Assembly (NCBI GenBank): GCA_945896935.1
Contig: CAMDER010000011.1
Span: 1-22,721, forward strand
From: Bifidobacterium breve
GTDB taxonomy: Bacteria; Actinomycetota; Acidimicrobiia; Acidimicrobiales; Ilumatobacteraceae
Length of the DNA: 22,721 nt
Direction of reading: 5' to 3'
Shown: in pieces, positions 1 through 8,236 of the stretch
Position numbering within the stretch: the stretch's first letter is position 1
Layout: each line of letters opens with the position of its first letter
Program-made: the position numbers and the translations under genes
Notes under the pieces: generated by a model
What the model was told of the DNA's origin: nothing
The model's database searches: none
Seen by the model: only the letters and a program-made list of their open reading frames with translations

Positions 1-1868
1 GGTCGAGCTGATGCTGCCCAATAACGCACGGCATCAGAGCCAAACTTTTCAAACAAGTCGACGGGGGTGACGACGTTGCCCTTTGACTTTGACATTTTTT
101 TGCGATCGGGATCGAGAATCCAACCTGACAATGCGGCATTTTTCCACGGCAATGAATCATGTTCAAAGTTTGAACGCACAACTGTGCTGAACAACCACGT
201 ACGAATGATGTCGTGTGCTTGCGGACGCAAATCCATCGGGAATATTCGTCCGAACAGATCGGCGTCATCTTCCCATTTGCCCGCGATCTGCGGCGACAAA
301 GAAGAGGTGGCCCACGTGTCCATGACGTCGGGGTCACCGATGAAACCGTTGGGCTGATTGCGTTGATCGGCGGTGTATCCAGATGGCACATCTGTTGATG
401 GATCGATGGGCAACATGTCTTCTGTTGGAACGATGGGCGAATCGTGCACTGTTTCACCGTCGGCATCAACTGGATACCACACCGGAACAGGAACCCCGAA
501 ATAACGTTGACGGCTAATCAGCCAGTCGCCATTGAGTCCTTCAACCCAATTTGAATAACGGTGACGCATGTGGTCGGGGTGCCACACCAAATTTTCACCA
601 CGGTTTAAGAATGTGCCGCGCAGATCGGTGTCGCGACCACCGTTGCGGATATACCACTGACGACTGGTCACGATTTCGAGAGGGCGATCACCCTTTTCAA
701 AAAACTTGACTGGATGCATGATCGCGCGTGGCTCGCCGAGCATTGCTCCACATTCGCGCAACATCTCGACAACTTTGGTTTGTGCTTGGTTGATGAACAA
801 GCCAGCAATTTGTTCGTACGCCGCAGTTCCACTTGGTGATTCAAGTCCGTTTGGTGGAGTAGCAATGATCCGACCATCGCGACCGATGATTGCGCGAGTT
901 GGCAAATTAAGTTCGCGCCACCAAATGACGTCGGTGAGATCACCGAACGTACAAATCATGGCGATACCGGTGCCCTTGTCAATTTGTGCGAGTGGATGTG
1001 CAAGAACCGGGATTTCAACTCCGTACAGCGGAGTCCGAACTGTCTTGCCGAAAATTGGTTTGTAGCGATCGTCATCAGGATGAGCAACGAGTGCAACACA
1101 CGCGGCCAATAAAACAGGTCGTGTGGTGTCAATGACTACATCGCCTTGACCGTCGCTACGAGCGAAAGCCACGTTGTGATATGCGCCTGGACGTTCACGA
1201 TCTTCGAGTTCTGCTTGAGCAACCGCGGTTTTGAAATCGACATCCCACAGAGTCGGTGCTTCTTGCGTGTATGCCTCGCCGCGGGCCAAGTTGCGCAAGA
1301 ACGCGCGTTGGCTGGCTCGGCGACTGCGGTCTTCAATTGTTGTGTAGAGATAATCCCAATCGACTGACAAGCCGAGTCGACGGAAGAGGTCTTCGAAGAT
1401 CTTTTCGTCTTCATGCGTGAGTTCTTCACATAACTCAATGAAGTTGGGTCGTGAAATTGCGATGGGCTGGTGATCTTTGGGCGGGTCGCCGCGGAATGGG
1501 GGAGTGAAGCCAGGCTGATACGCGACGTTCGGGTCGCAGCGCACTCCGAAAAAGTTTTGTACGCGACGTTCGGTCGGTAAACCGTTGTCATCCCATCCCA
1601 TCGGATAGAAAACCGACTTTCCAGTCATGCGTTGGTAACGAGCAATGGTGTCGGTGTGGGTGTACGAAAAGACGTGGCCCATGTGTAGCGAACCGCTGAC
1701 CGTCGGTGGTGGCGTGTCGATTGAGTACACCTGATCGCGAGTTGCTGAACGATTGAAGGCGTAGACGCCCTCGTCTTGCCACCGTTGAGCCCATTCGGCT
1801 TCGATGCCGTCAAGGGTGGGCTTTTCGGGAATTTGGGTCGGATCAAATGCCGATTCGGTCACTGCCAT
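1..1868 (-). CDS. valS: Valine--tRNA ligase, partial (C-terminus outside window)
   Basis: Class I aminoacyl-tRNA synthetase that charges tRNA-Val in the cytoplasm. The frame is open from ATG at 1868 to the window edge, giving 622 codons; full ValS is about 840-880 residues. Seen: HIGH-type motif HMGH at residues 62-65 after DTPPPTVSGSL, the ValS-typical YPMGWDDNGLPTERR block just after it, a CP1 editing region in the middle with the DTTRPVLLA motif, and KMSKS at residues 591-595 (bases 84-98). The anticodon-binding domain and C-terminal coiled coil are missing because the gene is cut. There is no Shine-Dalgarno sequence; a TATAAC hexamer ends 9 nt before the ATG, so the mRNA may be leaderless. 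It diverges from cysS. The WDDNGLPTERR variant is the form I associate with actinobacterial ValS. The identity is very secure. Confidence 0.97.
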   Translation of the reverse strand, partial: MAVTESAFDPTQIPEKPTLDGIEAEWAQRWQDEGVYAFNRSATRDQVYSIDTPPPTVSGSLHMGHVFSYTHTDTIARYQRMTGKSVFYPMGWDDNGLPTERRVQNFFGVRCDPNVAYQPGFTPPFRGDPPKDHQPIAISRPNFIELCEELTHEDEKIFEDLFRRLGLSVDWDYLYTTIEDRSRRASQRAFLRNLARGEAYTQEAPTLWDVDFKTAVAQAELEDRERPGAYHNVAFARSDGQGDVVIDTTRPVLLAACVALVAHPDDDRYKPIFGKTVRTPLYGVEIPVLAHPLAQIDKGTGIAMICTFGDLTDVIWWRELNLPTRAIIGRDGRIIATPPNGLESPSGTAAYEQIAGLFINQAQTKVVEMLRECGAMLGEPRAIMHPVKFFEKGDRPLEIVTSRQWYIRNGGRDTDLRGTFLNRGENLVWHPDHMRHRYSNWVEGLNGDWLISRQRYFGVPVPVWYPVDADGETVHDSPIVPTEDMLPIDPSTDVPSGYTADQRNQPNGFIGDPDVMDTWATSSLSPQIAGKWEDDADLFGRIFPMDLRPQAHDIIRTWLFSTVVRSNFEHDSLPWKNAALSGWILDPDRKKMSKSKGNVVTPVDLFEKFGSDAVRYWAASAR

Positions 1869-1877
1869 GGGTTGCAG

Positions 1878-1883
1878 GTTATA
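1878..1883 (-). promoter_or_regulatory. Putative -10 element of valS
   Basis: On the minus strand, TATAAC ends 9 nt before the valS ATG. It is one mismatch from TATAAT. Transcription would begin at or within about 2 nt of the start codon, so the transcript would be leaderless or nearly so. No convincing -35 is seen. Confidence 0.5.
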
Positions 1884-1904
1884 GGTGTCTTGGCCGTGGG
1901 GGCG

Positions 1905-1910
1905 TAGGCT
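1905..1910 (+). promoter_or_regulatory. Putative -10 element of cysS
   Basis: TAGGCT fits the actinobacterial TANNNT -10 pattern and lies 8 nt before the ATG at 1919. No Shine-Dalgarno sequence follows, so a leaderless mRNA is likely. Only 21 bp separate it from the opposing valS -10, so the two promoters must overlap. Confidence 0.5.
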
Positions 1911-1918
1911 CGTTTTTC

Positions 1919-3277
1919 ATGTTCAGGCTGTATGACACCGCAACTTCAGAGGTCCGCGAACTCGCTTTGCGCACCCCCGGAAAAGTCGGTATCTATTTGT
2001 GCGGCCCGACTGTGTATGGCCCACCCCACCTTGGTCATGGCCGAGCCACTTTGGTGTATGACATTTTGCGCCGCTACCTCGAGTGGTCGGGTCTTGAAGT
2101 GCGCCTGGTTTCGAATATCACCGATATCGACGACAAGATCATTGACCGCGCTATCAAAGAAGGCCGCCCGTGGGAAGAAATTACCCACAAGTGCGAAGAC
2201 GTGTGGTTCAAGGCGATGGGCAAGCTGAATGTCCAGCGTCCAACCGATGTGCCGCACGCGACTGACTACGTTGAATCAATGGTTGCCATGATTGGCGAAC
2301 TCATCGGCCGAGATAACGCCTATGTCACTGCAGATGGCGTGTACCTCAATGTGTTAAAGGTGCCCGATTACGGATTACTTGCGCACCAATCTCTTGACGA
2401 CATGTTGTCGGGTGGTGGCGATCGCGAAGTTTTTGGTGCAGGCAACAAAAAGAATCCTGCCGACTTCGCACTATGGAAGTTCAGCAAGCCTGGCGAACCA
2501 GCATGGCAGTCACCATGGGGCGAAGGCCGACCCGGTTGGCATAGTGAATGTGTCGTGATGAGTCTCGACATTTTGGGCGAAGGCTTCGATCTCCATTGCG
2601 GTGGTATGGACCTCAAGTTCCCGCACCACGAAAACGAACGCGCTCAGGCGATTGCTCTTGGGAAGACGTTTGCCAATCACTGGATGCACAACGGTTTCGT
2701 CGTTGATACTGAAGGCGAAAAGATGTCCAAGAGTTTGGGCAATGTGGCCAATCTGCTTGATCTTGTTGAGCATTACGATCCACGCGCTTATCGCTTAGTT
2801 TTGTTGCAAACGCATTATCGCGGTCCGGTTCGTATTGGTCAAGACAATATTGATGCGTCAGTGAATGCATTGGCGGGACTTGATTCTTTTGCAGCGCGCA
2901 CGTCGGCTGTTTCGCAAGCTGCCACGCCCGATGCCGAAGTCATTTCTAAGTTCTGCGAATTTATGGATAACGATCTTGACACCTCATCGGCAGTTGCATT
3001 GCTTTTTGAAACAGTTCGTCGAGCCAACGCGGCACTCGATGCCAACGATCAGAGTGCATCGTCGTTGTCGGCTGCAGTGAACGAGATTTGTCGCGCATTT
3101 GGTTTAGATCTCAAGCAAGCGTCTGATGTCCCACCAGACATCGCCGACAAGGCCTCGGCTTTAGACGCAGCTCGCGCCGCTAAAGATTTCGCCACCGCTG
3201 ACGCGCTGCGGGTCGAATTAACTGCGGCTGGTTGGATTGTTGAAACGAACAAAGCAGGTACCACTGTCCGTCGTTGA
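1919..3277 (+). CDS. cysS: Cysteine--tRNA ligase
   Basis: Class I synthetase that charges tRNA-Cys, 452 residues, close to the usual ~460. Seen: CGPTVY with the first zinc ligand C28, HIGH-type motif HLGH at 37-40, NITDIDDKIIDRA, the remaining expected zinc ligands C211, H236 and E240 (in FPHHENERAQ), and GEKMSKSLGN with KMSKS at 268-272. The C-terminal helical domain is present, ending TVRR. The start is ATG 1919, where the conserved MFRLYDT begins. An in-frame ATG at 1847 would lie inside divergent valS and add 24 non-conserved residues, so I reject it. The related mycothiol ligase MshC is shorter (about 410 residues), so CysS is the better call. Confidence 0.96.
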   Translation: MFRLYDTATSEVRELALRTPGKVGIYLCGPTVYGPPHLGHGRATLVYDILRRYLEWSGLEVRLVSNITDIDDKIIDRAIKEGRPWEEITHKCEDVWFKAMGKLNVQRPTDVPHATDYVESMVAMIGELIGRDNAYVTADGVYLNVLKVPDYGLLAHQSLDDMLSGGGDREVFGAGNKKNPADFALWKFSKPGEPAWQSPWGEGRPGWHSECVVMSLDILGEGFDLHCGGMDLKFPHHENERAQAIALGKTFANHWMHNGFVVDTEGEKMSKSLGNVANLLDLVEHYDPRAYRLVLLQTHYRGPVRIGQDNIDASVNALAGLDSFAARTSAVSQAATPDAEVISKFCEFMDNDLDTSSAVALLFETVRRANAALDANDQSASSLSAAVNEICRAFGLDLKQASDVPPDIADKASALDAARAAKDFATADALRVELTAAGWIVETNKAGTTVRR

Positions 3278-3279
3278 CG

Positions 3280-3285
3280 TATGGT
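3280..3285 (+). promoter_or_regulatory. Putative -10 element of the MFS gene
   Basis: TATGGT (TANNNT type) begins 3 nt after the cysS stop codon and lies 8 nt before the GTG at 3294, the same geometry as cysS. It implies a separate, leaderless promoter, although read-through from cysS is also possible. Confidence 0.45.
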
Positions 3286-3293
3286 GAAGCATC

Positions 3294-4475
3294 GTGTCCA
3301 AGAAGTCTGCTAATCCTCGTGAAAAAGCCGCCAAAGTCCCGTTACCGCAAGGTTTTGGCACGATTTGGCTCACTGTTGCGCTTGATCTCGTGGGCTTTGG
3401 CATCGTTGTGCCCATCTTGGGTCGTTATGCCGAGCGTTTCGGTGCAAGCGGTCTTGAGGTCGGATTGTTGTTTGCGTCGTTCTCGTTAGCGCAGTTGGTC
3501 TTTGCACCTTTGCTTGGACGTCTCTCTGATCGCATTGGACGCAAACCGGTCATCATGATTTCGTTGCTTGGTACCGCAGTTGGTTCGTTTGTGACTGGTG
3601 CGGCTGGGGCACTGTGGGTGTTGTTCCTTGGCCGCATTCTTGATGGAGCATCTGGTGCAAGTGTGGCAGTCGCTCAAGGTGCAGTCACCGACTTGGCCCC
3701 TCCATCAGAACGCCCACGTTTGTTGGGTTTGTTGGGTGCTGCATTCGGTGTTGGGTTTGTCGTTGGTCCGGCACTTGGCGGATTGGCTTCGCTCGGTGGT
3801 GAACATATTCCATTCTTTGTCGCCGGCACAGTTGCGTTGATCAATGCAATCGTGGCGTGGCGTCGATTGCCAGAAACTCGTCCAGCCGATGTGCGACAGG
3901 CCGCTCGCGATGCAGCCAAAAGTGATACCAAGGCCAAAGTGCGCTTGTGGGGACTCGCAGTTGCGGGCTTTTCCGCCATCGTTGCTTTCAGCGGATTTGA
4001 AGCAACTTTTTCGCTCCTCGCTGGTGATCGCTTTCGTTTGACCGAAGGCGGAATCGCGGCGATATTCGTTGGCGTCGGGGTTGTGTTGGTAGCGGTGCAA
4101 GGTGGTTTGATTCGACCCATTAACGCCAAGCTCGGAACGCAGCGTTCGTTGCAAGTGGGGCTCGTGCTGAACAGCGCGGGTTTGATTGTGTTGTCAGCGG
4201 CTGAAAATTGGACGCTCTTAATTGTGGCTTTGGCGTTATTGACGGTTGGTCAAGGTTTAGTCACACCCAACTTGTCGTCGCTGGTGTCGGGTCGTGTTCC
4301 TGATCATCGTCGTGGCGAGGCCCTTGGTTTTCAACAAGGCGTGAACGCATTTGGGCGTGTTGCTGGCCCTGCCATCGCTGGTGTGTTGTATGACCACGTA
4401 TCAATTGGTTCGCCGTATCTAGTTGGCGGAGCGCTGTGCGGAGTCGCCTTGGCTGTTATTTCTTCAAAGAAATAA
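3294..4475 (+). CDS. MFS transporter, drug:H+ antiporter-like (DHA1/TetA type)
   Basis: Predicted 12-helix inner-membrane exporter of 393 residues, the usual size for the DHA1 drug:proton antiporter group. Seen: motif A between helices 2 and 3 (GRLSDRIGRKP, around residues 78-88), and a motif C-like helix 5 (GAAFGVGFVVGPALGG), typical of antiporters. A charged loop around 190-215 separates the two six-helix halves, and a second motif A-like segment lies in the C-terminal half. The N-terminal 17 residues are charged (MSKKSANPREKAAK) and cytoplasmic. The start is GTG 3294, supported by the TATGGT hexamer 8 nt upstream; no Shine-Dalgarno sequence is seen. The substrate cannot be read from the sequence. 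It ends 8 bp from the convergent gene at 4484. Confidence 0.85.
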   Translation: MSKKSANPREKAAKVPLPQGFGTIWLTVALDLVGFGIVVPILGRYAERFGASGLEVGLLFASFSLAQLVFAPLLGRLSDRIGRKPVIMISLLGTAVGSFVTGAAGALWVLFLGRILDGASGASVAVAQGAVTDLAPPSERPRLLGLLGAAFGVGFVVGPALGGLASLGGEHIPFFVAGTVALINAIVAWRRLPETRPADVRQAARDAAKSDTKAKVRLWGLAVAGFSAIVAFSGFEATFSLLAGDRFRLTEGGIAAIFVGVGVVLVAVQGGLIRPINAKLGTQRSLQVGLVLNSAGLIVLSAAENWTLLIVALALLTVGQGLVTPNLSSLVSGRVPDHRRGEALGFQQGVNAFGRVAGPAIAGVLYDHVSIGSPYLVGGALCGVALAVISSKK

Positions 4476-4483
4476 CGAACTGA

Positions 4484-4888
4484 TTAGCGGTATTCAGTAA
4501 ATGTGCGCACGGTGGTAAATACGCCATCTAATGCAGCAAACACTGGGGTACTTGCCACCAGTTTTTCTTGATCGCCATACAGGCGAATACGCCCGGTAAT
4601 AAAGGCTTGTTGAGCGTTCAACTTGTCGGTCGCAACTGCTGTGGCTGTTTCCCAATCTTGTTCAAAACGCACGTCTTCGGGAAAGGCGGCACCAGCACCA
4701 AAAGTTGCTCGACCATCGGCAACTTGTAGGTGATACGTGACATCGCCTTCGGGTCCACCGGTAACGGTTTGAGTAATGCCGACAGCGTGATCGCCGGCAA
4801 CCGCTGCCATTGCTTCATTGGCTGCCACAGCCTTGGTGAGAGCGTCGATCCACTCGAGGCTCAAATAGCGAACGGCGTTATTACTCAT
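4484..4888 (-). CDS. Small SCP2-like (sterol-carrier fold) protein
   Basis: Soluble protein of 134 residues with no signal peptide or membrane segment. The pattern of an N-terminal helix (SLEWIDALTKAV), a central beta region (VTYHLQVADGRATF), and a helix ending in LNAQQAFITGRIRLYGD followed by EKLVASTPVFAAL resembles the SCP2 domain, where the last part is the typical AQQAFMxGKxKxxGD signature and hydrophobic lid. Such domains bind acyl or sterol ligands; no enzyme activity can be inferred. The start is ATG 4888, 26 nt after the DedA stop on the same strand, so the two are probably co-transcribed. A CAGACT hexamer 7 nt upstream of the ATG could be a weak private -10. SCP2 membership is from motif resemblance only. 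Confidence 0.68.
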   Translation of the reverse strand: MSNNAVRYLSLEWIDALTKAVAANEAMAAVAGDHAVGITQTVTGGPEGDVTYHLQVADGRATFGAGAAFPEDVRFEQDWETATAVATDKLNAQQAFITGRIRLYGDQEKLVASTPVFAALDGVFTTVRTFTEYR

Positions 4889-4914
4889 AGCGTTTAGTCT
4901 GCCAGCGAAATTCG

Positions 4915-5529
4915 TTACTTGCGATTGGCGCGACGGTGGCGAAGTATTTCAATCAGCATCGGTAAAACCGAAATGAGGACGATGAGAATGAGGGCAACTT
5001 CGATATTGCTCTCAATCCACGACACTTCACCCAAGAAGTATCCAAGTGTGGTGATACCGATTCCCCAGAGAGCTCCACCGATGATGTTGTACATCACAAA
5101 AGTGCGATAGTTCATCTTGCCGACGCCGGCGACGATGGGTGCAAAGGTGCGTACGATCGGGACGAAACGTGCCATCACGATGGTTTTTGAACCATGCTTT
5201 TCAAAAAATGCGTGGGCTTTCTCAATATTTTTTGGTTTGAAGAGTCGGCTTTGAGGCCGATCAAACAAACTTGGGCCAACCTTGCGTCCAAAGAGATAAC
5301 CAACTTGGTCGCCGGCTACTGCTGCTACAAAAGTGACGAGAGCAACTATCGGTAGTGCGGGGAGAACATTGCCCCCGGCGGAGGAAGAAAGAAAACCAGC
5401 GATAAAAAGCAACGAATCACCAGGGAGAAAAAACCCAATGAGTAATCCGGATTCGGCGAACACAATGGCGGCCAAAAGAGCGAGACCACCCTTGTCAAGC
5501 CAGGACTCAATATCAAACAACGCAAGCAT
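4915..5529 (-). CDS. DedA/VTT-family membrane protein
   Basis: Polytopic inner-membrane protein of 204 residues, typical DedA size. Seen: ESGLLIGFFLPGDSLLF near residues 26-42 (the conserved E and the LPGD re-entrant loop), GDQVGYLFGRKVGP around 73-86, a basic stretch with FFEKHGSKTIVMARFVPIVR around 108-127, then GYFLGE and a terminal helix with a basic tail (RHRRANRK). The conserved acidic and arginine residues of the family are present. DedA proteins are linked to lipid-carrier or phospholipid translocation and proton-motive-force homeostasis; the lipid cannot be assigned here. The start is ATG 5529, with TAAGGT 6 nt upstream and no Shine-Dalgarno sequence. It lies between the hppA hairpin and the SCP2-like gene. 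Confidence 0.9.
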   Translation of the reverse strand: MLALFDIESWLDKGGLALLAAIVFAESGLLIGFFLPGDSLLFIAGFLSSSAGGNVLPALPIVALVTFVAAVAGDQVGYLFGRKVGPSLFDRPQSRLFKPKNIEKAHAFFEKHGSKTIVMARFVPIVRTFAPIVAGVGKMNYRTFVMYNIIGGALWGIGITTLGYFLGEVSWIESNIEVALILIVLISVLPMLIEILRHRRANRK

Positions 5530-5535
5530 GCAACG

Positions 5536-5541
5536 ACCTTA
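5536..5541 (-). promoter_or_regulatory. Putative -10 element of the DedA gene
   Basis: Read on the minus strand, TAAGGT (TANNNT) ends 6 nt before the ATG at 5529. It lies downstream of the hairpin at 5585-5616, which fits a separate transcription unit starting after hppA terminates. The transcript would be leaderless. Confidence 0.42.
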
Positions 5542-5584
5542 CTTGCCGCTACATCGGTATGACCGTTCTACATATCTTGATCAA

Positions 5585-5616
5585 CACAAGAGGCGCCCTT
5601 GCGGGCGCCTCTTGTG
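5585..5616 (-). terminator. Perfect 14-bp hairpin after hppA, probable terminator without U-tract
   Basis: Arms 5585-5598 and 5603-5616 are perfectly complementary (GC-rich core GGCGCC) around a TTGC loop. The hairpin begins 21 nt after the hppA stop on the minus strand. No run of T follows in either direction, so it would be an I-shaped terminator or a 3'-end stabiliser. It is the only strong intergenic hairpin I found in the window. Confidence 0.75.
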
Positions 5617-5637
5617 CAGTTCTATGAATACAACTGG

Positions 5638-8016
5638 TCAGTGAGCAGCAGCTGTCTCTTTGCTGAGAGCAGCGATGCCGTCAGTACGACGACCTGAGAA
5701 GATCAGCGATCCAATGATGACCACGAGAGCTACTCCAGCGATCACATAACGCGAACCATTGTCTGCCTGCGTGATGATTGCCGGGAGAATCAGCAAGGAC
5801 ACCAAGTTCATGACCTTGATCAGCGGGTTCAACGCCGGACCAGCCGTGTCCTTGAACGGATCGCCGACAGTGTCACCAATGACGGCAGCCTTATGGGATT
5901 CGCTGCCCTTGCCACCGTACTTACCATCTTCGATGTATTTCTTGGCATTATCCCAAGCACCACCAGCATTGCTGAGGTAGTTGGCCATCAACTGACCAAC
6001 CAAGATAACTGCGGCCAAGAATGCGCCGAGAGCTTTCCAGTCAATGCCGAAGCCGACCACAACGGGAGCTAGCACTGCCAACAGAGCTGGTGTGGTGAGT
6101 TCGCGCAATGACGCCTTGGTGCAGATGTCGATGACGGGGCCGTAGTCAGGCTGCTTGGTGCCGGCCATGATGCCGCCATCAGCAAACTGATTACGCACTT
6201 CTTGAACAACAACCCCAGCGGTGCGACCAACGGCGCGAATTGCCAATGCCGAGAACAAGAACGGAATGGATCCACCGATCAGCAGACCGATGAATACCTT
6301 GGGCTCGGCCACGTTGATTGCCAACTCAGGCAGTTTGAACACGCCGTCGGCAAGGTTTGTGACTCCGTCAACAAGCGGCTCGCCCAATTTGTCCTTCAAG
6401 TTTGCACCAGCGGTTTCGATGTATGAAGCAAACAAAGCCACGGCAGCAATAACAGCAGAGCCGATGGCAAAGCCTTTGGTCACTGCCTTAGTGGTGTTGC
6501 CGACAGCGTCAAGTGCAACCATGATCTTTGCTGGTTCACCGTGGAATTCGCCAGACATTTCAGCGATTCCAGCAGCGTTGTCACTGACTGGACCAAAGGT
6601 GTCCTCAGAAACAATGACTCCGGTGGTGGCCAACATTCCCATGCCGCACAAGGCGACAAGGTAGAAGCTGAAAGTCAGGTTTCCGCCACCAAGACCGATC
6701 GCTGCGCCGATGGCGATAGCGATGGCGATCACGGCGTACACAGAACTCTCAAGTCCGTAGGCGGTACCCGACAAAACAACAGTGGCAGGACCAGTTTGTG
6801 ATGATTCAGCGATTTCTTGCACTGGTCGGTAATGCGTGCTGGTGTAGTACTCGGTCAGACGACTAACCAACTGCGCCAGGATTAAACCAATTGCCACAGC
6901 ACCAAAAACGCGCCATCCAGCGTCACTCAAGAGGCGAACTTTTTCTTCGCTGTCGAGCACACCCTTATCGTTACCAACGTACGTCAATGACAGAGCCAGA
7001 GTTCCGAGCAAAGTGATCACGCCAGCTACTAAGAAACCACGGTTGATTGGCTTCAAGGCATCGGTTTCATCATCTTTTGCCTTCACAGCAAACACGCCGA
7101 AGATTGAGGCGATCACACCGATGGCACGACAGGCCAATGGGAACACCAAGCCAAGTGCGGGGTTGAGACCAATTGAGTTGAACGCAGCCACACCGAGAAT
7201 GATCGAGGCCACCAAGGTGACTTCGTAACTCTCGAAGAGGTCGGCGGCCATACCGGCGCAGTCACCCACATTGTCGCCCACATTGTCGGCGATGGTTGCG
7301 GGGTTACGGGGATCGTCTTCAGGAATACCTGCTTCGACCTTGCCCACCAAGTCGGCGCCGACGTCGGCAGCCTTGGTGAAGATTCCTCCACCAACTCGAA
7401 GGAACAACGCCAACAACGATCCACCGAAGCCGAAGCCGATGAGGATGACAGACGAGGTGTTCTGGAAAGCCATGATGATGCCAGTGGCACCAAGAAGGCC
7501 AAGACCGACGGTGAACATACCAGCCACGCCACCGGTGCGGAAGGCCACGGTGAGGGCTCGGGGCATGCTGCCACTGAGAGCGGCGGCAGCGGTACGAACG
7601 TTTCCTTGAGTTGCCAAGGTCATACCGATGTAGCCCGTGAGACCTGAGGCTCCACAGCCCAAGATGAAGGCGATAGTGCGCCACAATCCAGCTTGGCCGA
7701 ACGATAGAGCGACCGAACCGTTGGGCTTGAGGATCTTGGTCGATGTCACAAAGACGATGACTGCCAAGGGCACCAAGATCACGGCAATGGTCTTGAATTG
7801 ACGCTTGAGATAGGCAAGAGCACCATCCTGGATCGCTTTGGCGATTTCGCGCATCTTGGGCGAACCTTGATCCTCAGCGAGGACTTTACGAACGAGGAAG
7901 AATCCAACTCCGAGGGCCATGAGCGCTGATGCTGCGGATAACCACAACACGGCCCATTCGCCACCTTTAAGAGTAAATGATTGCCATCCGCCTTCTGCGG
8001 CAAAAAGTGAGAACAC
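5638..8016 (-). CDS. hppA: K+-independent H+-translocating membrane pyrophosphatase
   Basis: Integral membrane enzyme that couples pyrophosphate hydrolysis to proton pumping, 792 residues with about 16 helices. Seen: DVGADLVGKVE (218-228), the substrate-binding DxxxxxxxKxE motif; ADNVGDNVGDCAGMAADLFE just after it; GNTTKAVTKG with K510 and T513, the lysine/threonine pair of the K+-independent H+-pumping class (K+-dependent enzymes have Ala at the Lys position); and GDTVGDPFKDTAGPALN near 714-730. Start: I choose GTG 8016, because AAGGAG lies 6 nt upstream and a signal-like MFSLFAAEGG follows. The longer frame to 8118 runs through the leader and promoter. There is a 34-residue hydrophilic C-terminal tail. 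The gene is monocistronic, flanked by its own promoter and a hairpin. Confidence 0.97.
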   Translation of the reverse strand: MFSLFAAEGGWQSFTLKGGEWAVLWLSAASALMALGVGFFLVRKVLAEDQGSPKMREIAKAIQDGALAYLKRQFKTIAVILVPLAVIVFVTSTKILKPNGSVALSFGQAGLWRTIAFILGCGASGLTGYIGMTLATQGNVRTAAAALSGSMPRALTVAFRTGGVAGMFTVGLGLLGATGIIMAFQNTSSVILIGFGFGGSLLALFLRVGGGIFTKAADVGADLVGKVEAGIPEDDPRNPATIADNVGDNVGDCAGMAADLFESYEVTLVASIILGVAAFNSIGLNPALGLVFPLACRAIGVIASIFGVFAVKAKDDETDALKPINRGFLVAGVITLLGTLALSLTYVGNDKGVLDSEEKVRLLSDAGWRVFGAVAIGLILAQLVSRLTEYYTSTHYRPVQEIAESSQTGPATVVLSGTAYGLESSVYAVIAIAIAIGAAIGLGGGNLTFSFYLVALCGMGMLATTGVIVSEDTFGPVSDNAAGIAEMSGEFHGEPAKIMVALDAVGNTTKAVTKGFAIGSAVIAAVALFASYIETAGANLKDKLGEPLVDGVTNLADGVFKLPELAINVAEPKVFIGLLIGGSIPFLFSALAIRAVGRTAGVVVQEVRNQFADGGIMAGTKQPDYGPVIDICTKASLRELTTPALLAVLAPVVVGFGIDWKALGAFLAAVILVGQLMANYLSNAGGAWDNAKKYIEDGKYGGKGSESHKAAVIGDTVGDPFKDTAGPALNPLIKVMNLVSLLILPAIITQADNGSRYVIAGVALVVIIGSLIFSGRRTDGIAALSKETAAAH

Positions 8017-8022
8017 TGGTAA

Positions 8023-8028
8023 CTCCTT
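8023..8028 (-). promoter_or_regulatory. Ribosome binding site of hppA
   Basis: AAGGAG on the minus strand, 6 nt before GTG 8016. It decides the start: upstream in-frame codons up to 8118 lack such a site and the encoded residues do not look like HppA. Confidence 0.85.
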
Positions 8029-8040
8029 GGGACACTCGGA

Positions 8041-8059
8041 GGCGGCCCGGTTGGCCACC
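8041..8059 (-). promoter_or_regulatory. Short hairpin in the hppA leader
   Basis: In the predicted hppA leader, GGTGGCC and GGCCGCC can pair as a 7-bp stem (one G-U) with a 5-nt loop, 12 nt upstream of the AAGGAG. It could tune translation, but it is short and may be chance. Confidence 0.25.
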
Positions 8060-8075
8060 CACCAGGGGCGAATGA

Positions 8076-8081
8076 ATTGTA
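8076..8081 (-). promoter_or_regulatory. Putative -10 element of hppA
   Basis: Minus-strand TACAAT, one mismatch from TATAAT, placed to give a leader of about 53 nt that carries the hairpin and the Shine-Dalgarno sequence. No good -35 hexamer is visible 16-18 nt upstream. Confidence 0.4.
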
Positions 8082-8236
8082 GAGAATTGGCGAGGCTCAG
8101 AGCGACATCACGGGGCATTCCAGGCGGGAAAGTTTGAGATATTTCTGGTGGGCGCTTTGTGACGGTTGTCGGGTTGCAGCCTTTTTCGGCGGTTGGTTTC
8201 AGGGCAACGGACGCTCGGGGAGTAGCGTCAAAGCGG

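Noticed and set aside
1847..1918. Extended N-terminus of cysS from ATG 1847
   Set aside because: It overlaps the valS start and promoter and adds non-conserved residues; CysS proteins begin near MFRLYDT.
3674..4154. Two ~150-codon minus-strand frames inside the MFS gene
   Set aside because: Antisense shadows of a 12-TM protein; hydrophobic codons read backwards give Asn/Thr/Lys-rich chains.
8017..8118. Extended N-terminus of hppA
   Set aside because: The upstream part covers the AAGGAG site, the leader hairpin and a TACAAT -10; the protein starts naturally at GTG 8016.
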